Shown piece by piece: positions 18,647 through 27,365 of a stretch of DNA of 64,000 nucleotides. The notes beneath the pieces were generated by a model, which searched no databases, was not told where the DNA came from, and saw only the letters and a list, made by a program, of their open reading frames with translations. The stretch spans positions 4,464,001 to 4,528,000 of the forward strand of contig OY782765.1 of the NCBI GenBank assembly GCA_963678275.1, read 5' to 3'. A program made the translations under genes and the position numbers. This stretch comes from G963677445 sp963678275. GTDB lineage: Bacteria; Bacteroidota; Ignavibacteria; Ignavibacteriales; Melioribacteraceae. Position 1 is the first letter of the stretch. Every line of letters starts with the position of its first letter.

Positions 18647-19269
18647 TTTGTTATCTTAACACTGGTTCCAATTTTTACCAATTCAGCAAGTTCATCAATA
18701 TTTTCATTACTTAAAGCTATAGAGCCGTTTGTCCAGTTAAATATAAAAGGCAGATTTCTGAAAATAAAATTAAATTTCCCTATTCCGTGAATGCCGATAT
18801 CCGCTCCGAGGGGAGTATCCTGAGGCAGGCATTCTTTTTTATTGATTGCGGAAATAATTTTATCGTAATCTTCCTTTCTGATCACGTTATTTTTGTAGGC
18901 CTCGGCCGCGTTATCTTCATTTGGATAACTAAGTTGGAAAAACATGTGGTACTTGTGATCTCTTTCAATTCGGCAGATATAATATTCACCTCTCGGAGTG
19001 GCAAAATCGCTGCCATTCTTTTTTACTTTTGATCGGTTTTTTCCAAATGCAGCCTTATATTCTTTAATCAGAGTATCACCGGAATAAACGTATAAACGGA
19101 GCCTGGATATACTTATATGAATATTAATATCCTGTAATTCAGATATCCGCTGACCGGAAAGATGCTCTTCGAGAGTAGATTCACGTGTATTTAAAAAAAT
19201 ACCGTAAGTCAGAACCCCGGCAAAAAAAATAATGATGCTGCACAAAATGTAAATAATATTCTTTAACAC
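18643..19269 (-). CDS. L,D-transpeptidase-like (YkuD) protein lacking the catalytic Cys
   Basis: The 208-aa protein starts at GTG 19269, with a GGAG further upstream than usual. It has an N-terminal membrane anchor or signal (residues 4-26) and a YkuD fold of the YafK type (ISRLRLYVYSGD, ATPRGEYYIC, IGIHGIGKF). In active enzymes the signature is HG...S/T-x-GC; here the sequence reads IHGIG...NWTNGSIALSN. The catalytic Cys is therefore replaced by Ser (codon TCT at the place of TGT). It may be a non-catalytic or altered peptidoglycan-binding protein. Its stop overlaps the start of the Omp85 gene (TTGA), suggesting coupled production of two envelope proteins. Confidence 0.82.
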   Translation of the reverse strand: MLKNIIYILCSIIIFFAGVLTYGIFLNTRESTLEEHLSGQRISELQDINIHISISRLRLYVYSGDTLIKEYKAAFGKNRSKVKKNGSDFATPRGEYYICRIERDHKYHMFFQLSYPNEDNAAEAYKNNVIRKEDYDKIISAINKKECLPQDTPLGADIGIHGIGKFNFIFRNLPFIFNWTNGSIALSNENIDELAELVKIGTSVKITN

Positions 19270-19796
19270 AGATACCTGTACTCCGGATAAAAATATCCCG
19301 CATCAAAATTTAATAAATTATTTACAAAAATATAATTTATCAATCACCGATTTAAGGGCCTGACAGGTTTTATTTCGAGCGGGGGGAAGCTAAAAGCTTA
19401 ACCACAAGGGACACAGGAAAGGCGCAAAGGGCACAAGGGGAATAACTCCGCGCCTTCAGGCCGGGGACGCTTGGCGAAGATGGCCACATTCAAAGGGCTT
19501 TAGCCCAAAGAACGGTTGGCCGGAGAATAACCCTCCGCGCAAAATCCAATCCCGCCACTTTCTGAACCATGATTAAAGGATTTATGGATTACATGATTAT
19601 TTTTCGGCATCAGTATCGGTCTTTTAAGATAAGAGTTTTTTCATACCCTGTAGAGACAAGGCATGCCTTGTCTCAACAAATGGTAAAAAACATCTTTACC
19701 GGAAGAAAAACACCTGTTCCGTCGGGTACACCATATAACAAACTCTGAATTATATTCGGAACCTTCTTCAAGGCAGTCAATCAAAAAAGAAGAACA
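19270..19796. other. Intergenic repeat fragments
   Basis: No gene is seen. From about 19390 there is a fragment with CCACAAGGGACACAGG and GCGCCTTCAGGCCGG that recurs inverted near 58340-58400. 19565-19605 matches the ACCATGATTAAAGGATTTA unit of the 47-48 kb array. 19650-19677 is a copy of the GTAGAGACAAGGCA palindrome (one mismatch), and 19720-19735 has the GGTACACCATAT block. Confidence 0.6.
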
Positions 19797-21242
19797 TCAC
19801 TTCATAAATAAAATTTTGCCGCTTTTATAACCTGATTTTGTGCGGAGCAAAAAATAATAAATTCCGGACGCGATATTTTCAGGTTCATAAACTATATTCT
19901 GCCAGCCCGGGGCAAAATGATATTCGGTCGAAAATACTTTTTCTCCCGTTGCCGAGAATATGTTAAATGATAAATCGGATTCAGATGGCAGGTAAAATGG
20001 AATTACCGTGCCGGAATTAAAAGGATTGGGATAATTATTTAGTACAACAAATAGGCCCGGCAGGTTTATATCGACAGTATCGGGCCGGGGATGCCAGCCA
20101 TGGGGAAAAGTGAAGATCAGCATATCATCAATATAACCCCTCCAGAAACCAAAGGTATGACTCTGCGGATAAACAGCCCATTCAATTTCATTACCATTAT
20201 CAATGAAAGAATTCTTCAGCTTTTCAAGATCATATTTAAGCCATTCATAAGATCCCCAGATCATGTGTACTTTCAGACCGGGGAGGGGTGTTTCTTCAAA
20301 TAGCCTCAACACCTCAACATCATTGGGCCATATCGCGGCCGACTGCAGCCCGATATTACCGAATATTCCCGGGTAACGGTGCGCTGCAAGAGCGCTGATA
20401 TTTCCACCGAAAGATACTCCGGCCGCGAGTCTGCTCTCTTTTTTCGCGGATGTGGAATAGAGGCTGTCTATCCTCGGAACAAGTTCAAGAGCCATAAAAT
20501 CGGCATATAACTTTCTCCATTTGAAGGCGTACTCAAAACTTCTCGCCGATGGGGTAATCAACACCGCGATAAGGGAGGCAATTTTCTTATCAAAGATCAT
20601 GTTGTTTAATACATTGAAGATACCGGAATAGGCGATATAAGCTGAGCCATCCTGAAAATAAGCGACAGGATATTCCTCTTTTTCATCATATCCCGGCGGG
20701 AGGTAAACAGTTATTTTATATTCCTGACCGGTTATCTCACTTTTCATCATCCATAATTGTTTTAAGCCTGCCGGCGTTCCGGTTCGCCGCGTAATTTCTT
20801 CGGGTTGAATAAAACCGGGCATGGCAAGTTCGCTCACCTTTTCCGCTCCGTAACTCAAAAAGTTAATATTTTCCACATCTCTCTGCCATAAAGAATCATT
20901 CACAAAAAAAAGATATTCCAGCCGGGCTTCATTTTCGAATTCGCCGGTATAGAAAAAAAGATCGCATCCCTCAATTCTTATGAGTGTATCAGATGTGGTT
21001 TTCCAGTCATTCATATCACCGGCAAGCATTACTGAAGTTACATCGCCATAATATAAGAACGTCGCGTAATTTCCTTCTATCAGAGGTATGCCCCTGTTTC
21101 GCGCGAAGGTCATAAAGCTGTCGGCCGCCGCCGGTCTCGCGTCAATATCAAGCGAGCGAGCGTGATTGACGAAGGAGTTGATTTGCTCCTGTGAAAACAG
21201 CGAATTACATATTATTATCAGGTAAAAAATAGTTTTATACAT
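19797..21242 (-). CDS. Secreted Fes-like esterase with T9SS sorting domain
   Basis: The 481-aa protein has a signal peptide and an N-terminal immunoglobulin-like domain of the AMPK/CBM48 sort (VMLAGDMNDWKT). An alpha/beta-hydrolase of the enterochelin esterase / esterase D (PF00756) type follows: YKITVYLPPGYDE, AYFQDGSAYI, nucleophile elbow GVSFGG, and a late His in QSHTFGFWRG. The C-terminus is a T9SS sorting domain (NNYPNPFNSGT, ending KILFMK). It is predicted to hydrolyse an ester outside the cell or on its surface; the substrate (siderophore, feruloyl ester or other) cannot be told. A 483-aa paralogue is at 61323-62774. It is transcribed divergently from the small barrel gene at 21330. 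Confidence 0.88.
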   Translation of the reverse strand: MYKTIFYLIIICNSLFSQEQINSFVNHARSLDIDARPAAADSFMTFARNRGIPLIEGNYATFLYYGDVTSVMLAGDMNDWKTTSDTLIRIEGCDLFFYTGEFENEARLEYLFFVNDSLWQRDVENINFLSYGAEKVSELAMPGFIQPEEITRRTGTPAGLKQLWMMKSEITGQEYKITVYLPPGYDEKEEYPVAYFQDGSAYIAYSGIFNVLNNMIFDKKIASLIAVLITPSARSFEYAFKWRKLYADFMALELVPRIDSLYSTSAKKESRLAAGVSFGGNISALAAHRYPGIFGNIGLQSAAIWPNDVEVLRLFEETPLPGLKVHMIWGSYEWLKYDLEKLKNSFIDNGNEIEWAVYPQSHTFGFWRGYIDDMLIFTFPHGWHPRPDTVDINLPGLFVVLNNYPNPFNSGTVIPFYLPSESDLSFNIFSATGEKVFSTEYHFAPGWQNIVYEPENIASGIYYFLLRTKSGYKSGKILFMK

Positions 21243-21329
21243 TCTGGATGTTTTTCCTTATAATATTTATATTCCCGCAATGAAAATCAATGATACAATC
21301 TGTCGCCATTTAAATAACGGGGCTTTCCG

Positions 21330-21887
21330 ATGAAAAATAATTCCGCATTAGTGATATTTATTTTCGCGCTTCTGAGCGCCGCTCCCATATATGGCCAGTT
21401 CAGCGATTTTGACGCGGGACTCTCACTGGGTGGTGGAAGCATAAAGGGAAATTCTCCTACAATCGGAGCTATGTCGGGGGAAATTTTTGGTGGATTTAAG
21501 GCATGGTTCAGTGATGATGTCAGATTCAGAATAAATATTCTGTATGCAAGAAAGCCTGAATATTTTCTGCCCGATAACAGCAAAGGTAAATATTATCCTT
21601 TTCTCGCGGGAGGAGGAATGAACGCGTGTATCAGGCAAAATTTTTCAGAGCAGCTTCACCTTGAAGAGGGAGCGGGAATTATTTTGCTCAACGACAGGAC
21701 ATTCAGCGACAGAAATTCCTGGTCCGCGGGGGTCAATTTTAATCTCGCCGCTGAAATCGACCTTAGGGAAAGTCATCAGAAACGAGGTTACGCGGCAGCG
21801 GCGGGGACCTCATGGGGGATTACATTTAACGATACCCGCCCGACATATTACCTGCTTTTTTTGAGGATCAGATATATTTTCGGCTGA
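21330..21887 (+). CDS. Small outer-membrane beta-barrel protein
   Basis: The 185-aa product has a signal peptide (MKNNSALVIFIFALLSAAPIYGQ). Alternating hydrophobic strands follow with Gly-rich turns (GLSLGGGSIKG, LHLEEGAGIILL), ending in an aromatic-Gly terminal strand (LLFLRIRYIFG), as in OmpW/porin-like eight-strand barrels. The family is not recognised more precisely. It starts 88 nt from the divergent esterase gene, so the two may share a regulatory region. It could be a passive channel or a structural protein. Confidence 0.75.
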   Translation: MKNNSALVIFIFALLSAAPIYGQFSDFDAGLSLGGGSIKGNSPTIGAMSGEIFGGFKAWFSDDVRFRINILYARKPEYFLPDNSKGKYYPFLAGGGMNACIRQNFSEQLHLEEGAGIILLNDRTFSDRNSWSAGVNFNLAAEIDLRESHQKRGYAAAAGTSWGITFNDTRPTYYLLFLRIRYIFG

Positions 21888-21947
21888 TCTCCCGGTTATA
21901 TTATTATGGAATAGAAGCCTCATTCTTTTTATATAAAAAAGGGGAAA

Positions 21948-22850
21948 ATGAAAAAAATAACTGTTTACCAGGTCGATTCATTCACAAAAGAAAAATTTTC
22001 GGGAAACCCGGCGGGAGTAGTACTGAATGCCGACAATCTTTCAGAAATAGAAATGGGGCAGATAGCGCGGGAGCTTAATAATTCCGAGACCGCCTTTATT
22101 CTCTCCCCGCAAATGCCCGGTTCTGATCTGCGCGTCAGGTATTTTACCCCCTCGACCGAAGTGCCGATTTGTGGTCACGCTACGATCGGGGCAATGTATG
22201 TAAAAGCGGTTGTTGAGAATCAAAAGAGCGGTGTGTTCATTACCGAGACAAAAGCCGGCGCTCTTCCTTTTGAGGTTGTCAGGACTGATAATGATTACGA
22301 AGTGATAATGACACAGGGGAGTTTTTCCGCCGAACCTCCTTTCGAAGGCGCCCTTAAAGAGAAAATAATTTCCTCCTTCGGGCTTACAGAAGATGATACC
22401 GATCCCCGCTGCCCGGTTCAGATTGTTTCTACCGGTCATTCCAAAGTTATGATAGGCATTAAGGAGAAGAAAAAACTGAACAGCCTTAAACCCGATTTTC
22501 TTAGTTTGACAGAAATCAGCGGTGAGATAAAATGTAACGGTTATTATGTTTTTGTTCTTGATGAGGATAATGATGATATACTTGTTAACGGAAGAATGTT
22601 TGCCCCGGCGATAGGAATTAATGAAGACCCCGTGACAGGAAACGCCAACGGACCACTCGGGGCGTACCTTATCTCACACAAAATAATTGAACCGGATGGA
22701 GATCTCTTTGAGTTCAAAGCTGTTCAGGGTGAAAAAATGGGAAGGCCGGGAGTGATTAAAGTGACAACAGGCCTTGAAAATAACAAGGCCGCTTTTGTAA
22801 AAGTAAGTGGAACAGCGGTAATTGTTTTTCGTACAGAGATAGAAATATAA
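21948..22850 (+). CDS. PhzF-family isomerase
   Basis: The 300-aa length is typical of PhzF/YddE proteins. Characteristic motifs are VDSFTKEKFSGNPAGVVL, ELNNSETAFI (with the conserved catalytic-type Glu), RYFTPSTEVPICGHATIGA and DPVTGNANGPLGAYL. These two-lobed diaminopimelate-epimerase-fold enzymes catalyse proton shifts on small metabolites. A phenazine role is unlikely because no other phz gene is present, so the substrate is unknown. AAGGGG lies 5 nt before the ATG. It is probably the first gene of a run with the HEXXH membrane protein 28 nt downstream. Confidence 0.95.
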   Translation: MKKITVYQVDSFTKEKFSGNPAGVVLNADNLSEIEMGQIARELNNSETAFILSPQMPGSDLRVRYFTPSTEVPICGHATIGAMYVKAVVENQKSGVFITETKAGALPFEVVRTDNDYEVIMTQGSFSAEPPFEGALKEKIISSFGLTEDDTDPRCPVQIVSTGHSKVMIGIKEKKKLNSLKPDFLSLTEISGEIKCNGYYVFVLDEDNDDILVNGRMFAPAIGINEDPVTGNANGPLGAYLISHKIIEPDGDLFEFKAVQGEKMGRPGVIKVTTGLENNKAAFVKVSGTAVIVFRTEIEI

Positions 22851-22878
22851 AATTGGAAAAATAGTTTAGAAAATCTGA

Positions 22879-23472
22879 ATGAACAATATCATCAGTACAA
22901 TCCAGATAGCGCTGCTCATTATTCTGCCATTAATATTTTATTACAGAAAGGCTGGTATTCCGACGGGTAAAATGATATTTTATCTGGCAGGCATCTATCT
23001 GACATGGTACTTAACTTACGCTCCATTTCATGAGTTGTGCCACATGGCCGGGGCTGTTGTTTCCGGGGTTCAAATTCTGGATTACCAGTTAATGCCCCGT
23101 CTCTGGGAAGGTCAGTTTGGCGCCGGATATATTAACTCTGTGTATCAGAATAATACCCAGGAATTTGTCACCGTAATTGTCCCCTATTTAAGGAATTTAT
23201 TACTCCTGGTCGCGGGCTGGTATTTTCTTATTTCCAAAAGAATCGGGCCTCCTTTTATTTTAGGGCTGGTTCTTACTTTAACAATTCTGAGTCCTTTATA
23301 TGATACTTTTAATAATTACTTCGCTTATTTAACCGGAGCGAAAAATGATTTTAACGCCCTGACACTTTCAGGAGGAGCATTCATATCCCATTTTACCGGC
23401 ATTTTTATTACATCCGCATCCCTTTTCCCGCTTATTATATTTTTTCAAAAATCATATCAAAAAAATGAATAA
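22879..23472 (+). CDS. Integral membrane protein with HEXXH motif
   Basis: The 197-aa protein has about five to six hydrophobic segments. The second or third helix ends in APFHELCHMAGAVVSG, an HEXXH zinc-protease motif placed in a membrane helix as in the M50/site-2 protease and M50-like families. A second metal ligand may be in LYDTFNN (D at about residue 137, near NN-F). No PDZ or CBS domain is present. I infer a putative intramembrane metallopeptidase, but proteolysis is unproven. The gene overlaps the next by 8 nt (23465-23472), a strong sign of a joint function with a HEAT-like protein. Confidence 0.65.
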   Translation: MNNIISTIQIALLIILPLIFYYRKAGIPTGKMIFYLAGIYLTWYLTYAPFHELCHMAGAVVSGVQILDYQLMPRLWEGQFGAGYINSVYQNNTQEFVTVIVPYLRNLLLLVAGWYFLISKRIGPPFILGLVLTLTILSPLYDTFNNYFAYLTGAKNDFNALTLSGGAFISHFTGIFITSASLFPLIIFFQKSYQKNE

Positions 23473-23995
23473 CATGGTAACAGAGTTTGAAAGAATTTTG
23501 GTAAGCTCTTATAAGAATGAGATGATTATCTATCTGGAGAACAACCCGGAAGCATTCGATGAAGCGATAAAACTGGCTGTCTCCGATAAACCTCTTTTTT
23601 CCCGAAGAGCGGCGTGGCTTTTATGGAGCTTTATTGAAAATAATGATCCGAGAATAGACAAACATATTGATACTTTTGTGAACGCGCTGACCGGCAGGGA
23701 TGAAGATCACCAGAGAGAGATTCTTAAGATACTTATGAAAACCACCCTGCCTGAGGAGCATGAGGTGAAACTTCTGAATCATTCCATTACTCTATGGCAG
23801 AGAGTGGATAATAAAGCCTCTGTCCGCTTTAATGCCTTTAAAATGATAACCAAAATTACCCGGAAACATCCGGAGCTGATCGGGGAAATTATGAATCTTA
23901 CAGATCAGCGATATTTGGATACATTATCAGCGGGAGCCCGAAAATCAATACTCGGGATGTATAATTCCCTGAACAAAGAGAATAGAGAGAATTAG
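23465..23995 (+). CDS. HEAT-repeat-like soluble protein
   Basis: The 176-aa all-helical protein has no signal or membrane segment. Helical pairs such as FSRRAAWLLWSFIENND and VRFNAFKMITKITRKHPEL look like HEAT/ARM repeats, as in DNA alkylation-repair-like and adaptor proteins. It has no catalytic motif. The ATG lies within the last three codons of the HEXXH membrane protein gene, so the two are probably coupled; it could be a cytoplasmic adaptor for the putative protease. The function is not recognised. Confidence 0.65.
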   Translation: MNNMVTEFERILVSSYKNEMIIYLENNPEAFDEAIKLAVSDKPLFSRRAAWLLWSFIENNDPRIDKHIDTFVNALTGRDEDHQREILKILMKTTLPEEHEVKLLNHSITLWQRVDNKASVRFNAFKMITKITRKHPELIGEIMNLTDQRYLDTLSAGARKSILGMYNSLNKENREN

Positions 23996-24672
23996 GAATT
24001 AGGCTCTTATCACCACACTAACGCCAACATGTTGAGGATAATCCAGGGAGCAAAATTTGTCAAAAAGCCCGCTAATAACATGTTGCCGATGTTCAGACCG
24101 CGTTTCTAAATCCATAAGCTGATGGAGTCAGAAAAAGAAAAGTTATCGATTAGCTCAAGGATAGTCCTCCCCCGTCTTCAAAGAAAAACACTTTGAATCC
24201 ACCCCCTCCAAAGGGGGATAAAAGACACAATATCCCACTTTGGCCCCAGGGGGATGCAAGCAAGGGGGTGGCCTCCGGTCGTCTTTTGCCGGAGGTCGGG
24301 GGAGAACAAACCTCGAGTGACTACGAAACTTATACCTGGCAATAAAACTTTCTACTTGCTGATAAATTTCTTACCAATTTGCGTAGAATTTAACTTCTTA
24401 TTGAATAAATCGCCTCCCGTTTTGCCAGGGAACTTTTCCCCGATAAGGCGTTTTCCTCAAGCTCTGCCTGGGGAAAATTTAGTCAGTTAGCAGTCAAACT
24501 CTACGCAAAATAGAACGAAAAAAATTCCTGCCATGCCGTAGTTTTGTAGTTACCCAGGGTAAGTTCTCCCCCCCCGACCAAAGACAATGCCTGAGGCAGG
24601 CGCAGCACATTGGGGCCATCCCTTTGCCGGACGTTTCTCTATGGGGCCCGCGGAAAAGAGCTGCAATTATCT
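23996..24672. other. Intergenic region with repeat fragments
   Basis: Contains the second copy of the 96-bp repeat (24001-24096) and low-complexity segments rich in CCCCC/GGGGG (CCACCCCCTCCAAAGGGGG, about 24200-24310). It also has one copy of the AGTCAAACTCTACGCAAAAT motif (24491-24511) that is repeated at 59.5-60.1 kb. No convincing gene is seen. Confidence 0.55.
24001..24096. repeat. 96-bp dispersed repeat, copy 2
   Basis: Matches 15972-16067 in the same orientation over 96 positions with no gaps. Confidence 0.7.
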
Positions 24673-25371
24673 TCAGTTTTCCGCGAGAATTTCTTTTAAC
24701 TGGTTTTCGATATTCTGAATCAGCCTCTCCATAATGCGCTCTCCTTTTTCCCTGGTCGCGTAAGAGGAATAACCGAGGTTGCCGGGGTACTTATTTATAT
24801 CAAATCTCCGGTTGTTTTTCATATGCTCCCTGAAATCTTCCAGATGATCTGTGTCAACAACTTTCTCCATTTTTAATAATTCCGGAAAGAGGTAAAGCAT
24901 CACAGATGTTTCAGCCTCACAGCTATGGACCATACTTTCCTGTTTTTCAAGAATATCGGATATCTCTCCCTCTGAGGCTTTGATCAGATAATAATTATCT
25001 CCCAGGTCTTCAAGCGCTTTATGATGGTCGGGAACCCCGTGAAATGTAACAATTACCAGTTTATTAAAACCGTGACCTGCCCAGTTTTCCCCGAGGTCCC
25101 TAAATATCATTCTCATTGTTTCAGGGGTTACGACAGCTACTCCCGGGTAATCATTGTCCACATCAAAATGGACACCATAGTTTACCGGAGGAGCGATTAG
25201 CAGATTATATTTTCGCGCGATAATCTCACACATTTTTCCGGCGACTAATGAATCTGTGCCCAGCGGACTATGATACCCATGCTGCTCACATGTGCCGACA
25301 GGGATAAGCAGAGTATCGCCGGTTTTTAAATATTCCCTGACGTCTTCCCAGGTTATCTTCGCTAAATACAT
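24673..25371 (-). CDS. Creatininase-family amidohydrolase
   Basis: The 232-aa protein fits PF02633. The first metal motif is PVGTCEQHGYHSPLGTD (Glu, His and Asp ligands), and a later HSCEAETSVML supplies the second His/Glu set. The usual NGHGGN loop is changed to TFHGVPDHH. Family members hydrolyse cyclic amides such as creatinine or act in riboflavin/F420-type and mycofactocin pathways; MftE-like proteins share the same motif order. No partner genes of those pathways are here, so the substrate is open. Cytoplasmic, no signal peptide. The SDR gene lies 97 nt upstream on the same strand. Confidence 0.88.
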   Translation of the reverse strand: MYLAKITWEDVREYLKTGDTLLIPVGTCEQHGYHSPLGTDSLVAGKMCEIIARKYNLLIAPPVNYGVHFDVDNDYPGVAVVTPETMRMIFRDLGENWAGHGFNKLVIVTFHGVPDHHKALEDLGDNYYLIKASEGEISDILEKQESMVHSCEAETSVMLYLFPELLKMEKVVDTDHLEDFREHMKNNRRFDINKYPGNLGYSSYATREKGERIMERLIQNIENQLKEILAEN

Positions 25372-25468
25372 AAAATTTTCCTTTTTTCGATACTTTCTTT
25401 TTAAGCAGGATACGAGTTACAAAAATATAACATTGTGGCTGATCCTTCCAAAACCGAGGGTTATAATG

Positions 25469-26176
25469 TCAAAGATGAAATCCATTATTAAGTTCAAAAA
25501 CCGCCCCGGTATAATTTTGTGATTTTTCACTCAGCAGGAAAAAAACACTTTCCGCGACTGACTCGGGTGTTATAGGCTTTTTGACCAGTTCATTCTCCCT
25601 GTACCATTGCAGAATGTGCTCCGGGATGCCTTCAAAAATATCGGTCATAACAATTCCGGGATTGATGGCATTTACCCTGATATATGGAGAGAAGTTTTTC
25701 GCGTTTGCCTTGGTCAAACCAATAAGGGCTGCTTTGCTCGCGCTATAGACCGCGTCCGATCCTCCATATACCGAGCTGGAGCTGATATTAACAATGGCTC
25801 CCTCCTTCCTTTTTTCTATCATATACCGCGCGAAAAACCGGGTCATATAGATCGCCCCTTTCAGATTCACATCCAGAACTTTTGCAATTTCCTCCGGGGA
25901 ATACTCCAATATTGATTTACCGGGATATATCCCCGCGTTATTCACCAGACCGAGAAGATCAAAACGGGTAATATCCTCAAAAAGAGCGGCTGCCCCATCA
26001 TAATCGGAAACATCCAGTTCATAACATACAAGATTTTCCGGATGGTTTACTTTAAGTTCTTCCAGAGCGGCATTGTTAAGATCAATGGCAATAGCCTGGT
26101 ATCCTTCCTTAATTACCTTCGCGGTGACAGCGCTGCCAAGTCCTCTCGCCCCTCCTGTGATTATAATTGATTTCAT
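25469..26176 (-). CDS. Short-chain dehydrogenase/reductase
   Basis: The 235-aa classical SDR has TGGARGLG for cofactor binding, an Asp at the end of the second strand (IAIDLNN, favouring NAD(H)), NNAG, catalytic Ser in NISSSSVYGG and the YSASK Tyr/Lys pair. The late PG motif (INPGIVMTD) is also present. The C-terminus closes with the usual TGAVFELNNG strand. Its substrate is unknown. It is upstream of, and on the same strand as, the creatininase-family gene, which may be cotranscribed. Confidence 0.93.
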   Translation of the reverse strand: MKSIIITGGARGLGSAVTAKVIKEGYQAIAIDLNNAALEELKVNHPENLVCYELDVSDYDGAAALFEDITRFDLLGLVNNAGIYPGKSILEYSPEEIAKVLDVNLKGAIYMTRFFARYMIEKRKEGAIVNISSSSVYGGSDAVYSASKAALIGLTKANAKNFSPYIRVNAINPGIVMTDIFEGIPEHILQWYRENELVKKPITPESVAESVFFLLSEKSQNYTGAVFELNNGFHL

Positions 26177-26241
26177 AAATCAACCAAAAAAATGTAATGA
26201 AAATTATTGAAAAATATCTTACACTGAATGAGCTGACGTAA

Positions 26242-26532
26242 TCATTGAGCCATTATTCTTCTTTTGACTTCCGGCAATTCATTCATCAAATTTAGCAGAA
26301 TTTCAACCGGCTTTGGCATCCCGGATCTTCCAATTTACCAGTCCTGCAAAGTTCTCAGGTTAATCCCAATGGCTTCGGCAAGGGCCTTCTGAGTCACTCC
26401 AGGATTATCTTTCCTGATTTTTTGCAATTTGGAAGCTCTTAATTTCTGTATTTCTTCCTCAGAAAGATATTCAGTTTTTCTGCCGCCCTCCGTTTTAAAT
26501 CTTGTAACTCTGTATTTATCTGAATTTGTCAT
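26242..26532 (-). pseudogene. XRE-type HTH regulator interrupted by a nonsense codon
   Basis: The first 65 codons (26532-26338) encode a helix-turn-helix protein (KYRVTRFKTEGGRKTEYLSE, then GVTQKALAEAIGINLRTLQDW). A TAA at 26335-26337 follows, after which the same frame runs for 30 more codons (IGRSGMPKPVEILLNLMNE...) to TGA at 26242-26244. The Trp followed by x-IGR and PKPVEILL is the normal continuation of such HTH domains, where the next residue is usually Glu (GAA). A single G-to-T change would explain the TAA. The truncated product lacks the end of the fold and is probably inactive. It closes a minus-strand cluster with two methyltransferases and HicB; no adjacent toxin gene is seen. Confidence 0.75.
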
Positions 26533-26586
26533 AAATCAATATACGATTATTTCATACATTCATAAACAGGCAAATATCGCGGACAT

Positions 26587-27141
26587 TTAATTTTTTTCTA
26601 ACAAAGCGGTAATATTGGGGAATAAACGGGGTTTTCCGAGCAGTGAAAATCCGGCCTTCGCTGAAATATCCAGATTATTCCGGAAATCTGTTTTGGAAAC
26701 ATGGAAGGGAGGTTCGGCGATAAACACTTTGCCGCCCGGTTTGACTACAACAGATAACTCATTAAATAATTTTCCGGCGTCCGGAAGTTCATGCACCACA
26801 TAAAAGAGAAAAACAAAATCAACCTCCGTTTCAACACCAATTTTGTCAGATTCACATTTATGCAGACGGATGACCGGTTCGAGAGTGGTTCCGGTTATCT
26901 TTTTCCTGATAATATCGAGCATTCCCTCCTGAAGGTCGGCTGCTATTACCAGCCCCTCCGGGCCGACGATTTGAGCTGCCGGAATAGTGAAATATCCGGG
27001 TCCGGGTCCCGGCTCAAGCATTTTCATTCCCGGTTTGAGATAAGGCGCTAAAATTTTATATGGATTCTGAATCAGCCTGCGGATTTTGCTGTCGAGGCCG
27101 CCCGCTATTTCCACCGGGCAGACATGATTTTTTTCTTTCAA
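26587..27141 (-). CDS. Class I SAM-dependent methyltransferase
   Basis: The 184-aa protein has a Rossmann methyltransferase core: motif I MLEPGPGPGYFTIPAA, acidic strand end VIAADLQ, motif IV-like VDFVFLFYVVHELPD and post-motif VVKPGGKVFIAEP. It resembles UbiE/arsenite-methyltransferase-like small enzymes, but there is no second domain, so the substrate is unknown. The start is TTG 27141, which overlaps the stop of the HicB gene as TTGA; the alternative ATG lies much further in, past motif I. The last gene of the cluster (broken HTH regulator) is 54 nt downstream. Confidence 0.88.
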   Translation of the reverse strand: MKEKNHVCPVEIAGGLDSKIRRLIQNPYKILAPYLKPGMKMLEPGPGPGYFTIPAAQIVGPEGLVIAADLQEGMLDIIRKKITGTTLEPVIRLHKCESDKIGVETEVDFVFLFYVVHELPDAGKLFNELSVVVKPGGKVFIAEPPFHVSKTDFRNNLDISAKAGFSLLGKPRLFPNITALLEKN

Positions 27142-27350
27142 TTATTTCCCCTGGTAATAAAAGTTATCTCCGGTTTCTTTTCTTCAACCGATTTTGATTT
27201 TATTTCAAAACTTAATGCTTCCATCAGTATAATTTCAATGGATGTAAAAATTTCTTCATAGCTTTTTTCCTGGCAATTAACTCCCGGAACCTCTTCTATC
27301 CATCCAATCCAATATTCACCATCGCGCTGAATTATGGCAGTATATTTCAT
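27138..27350 (-). CDS. HicB-family antitoxin-like protein, orphan
   Basis: The 70-aa protein has the HicB partial RNase H fold (MKYTAIIQRDGEYWIGWIEE, PGVNCQEKSYEE). The C-terminal DNA-binding extension of many HicB antitoxins is absent; the tail is only charged (VEEKKPEITFITRGNN). No HicA toxin is next to it, so it is an orphan or degenerate antitoxin, or a domain with another role. It starts 15 nt after the upstream methyltransferase and overlaps the next by 4 nt, so it is embedded in an operon. Confidence 0.82.
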   Translation of the reverse strand: MKYTAIIQRDGEYWIGWIEEVPGVNCQEKSYEEIFTSIEIILMEALSFEIKSKSVEEKKPEITFITRGNN

Positions 27351-27365
27351 AACGCCAATCCGCTG

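Noticed and set aside
24180..24320. Possible structured RNA with G/C runs
   Set aside because: The C5/G5 runs look like low-complexity repeat debris; no consistent pairing with known RNA families could be recognised.
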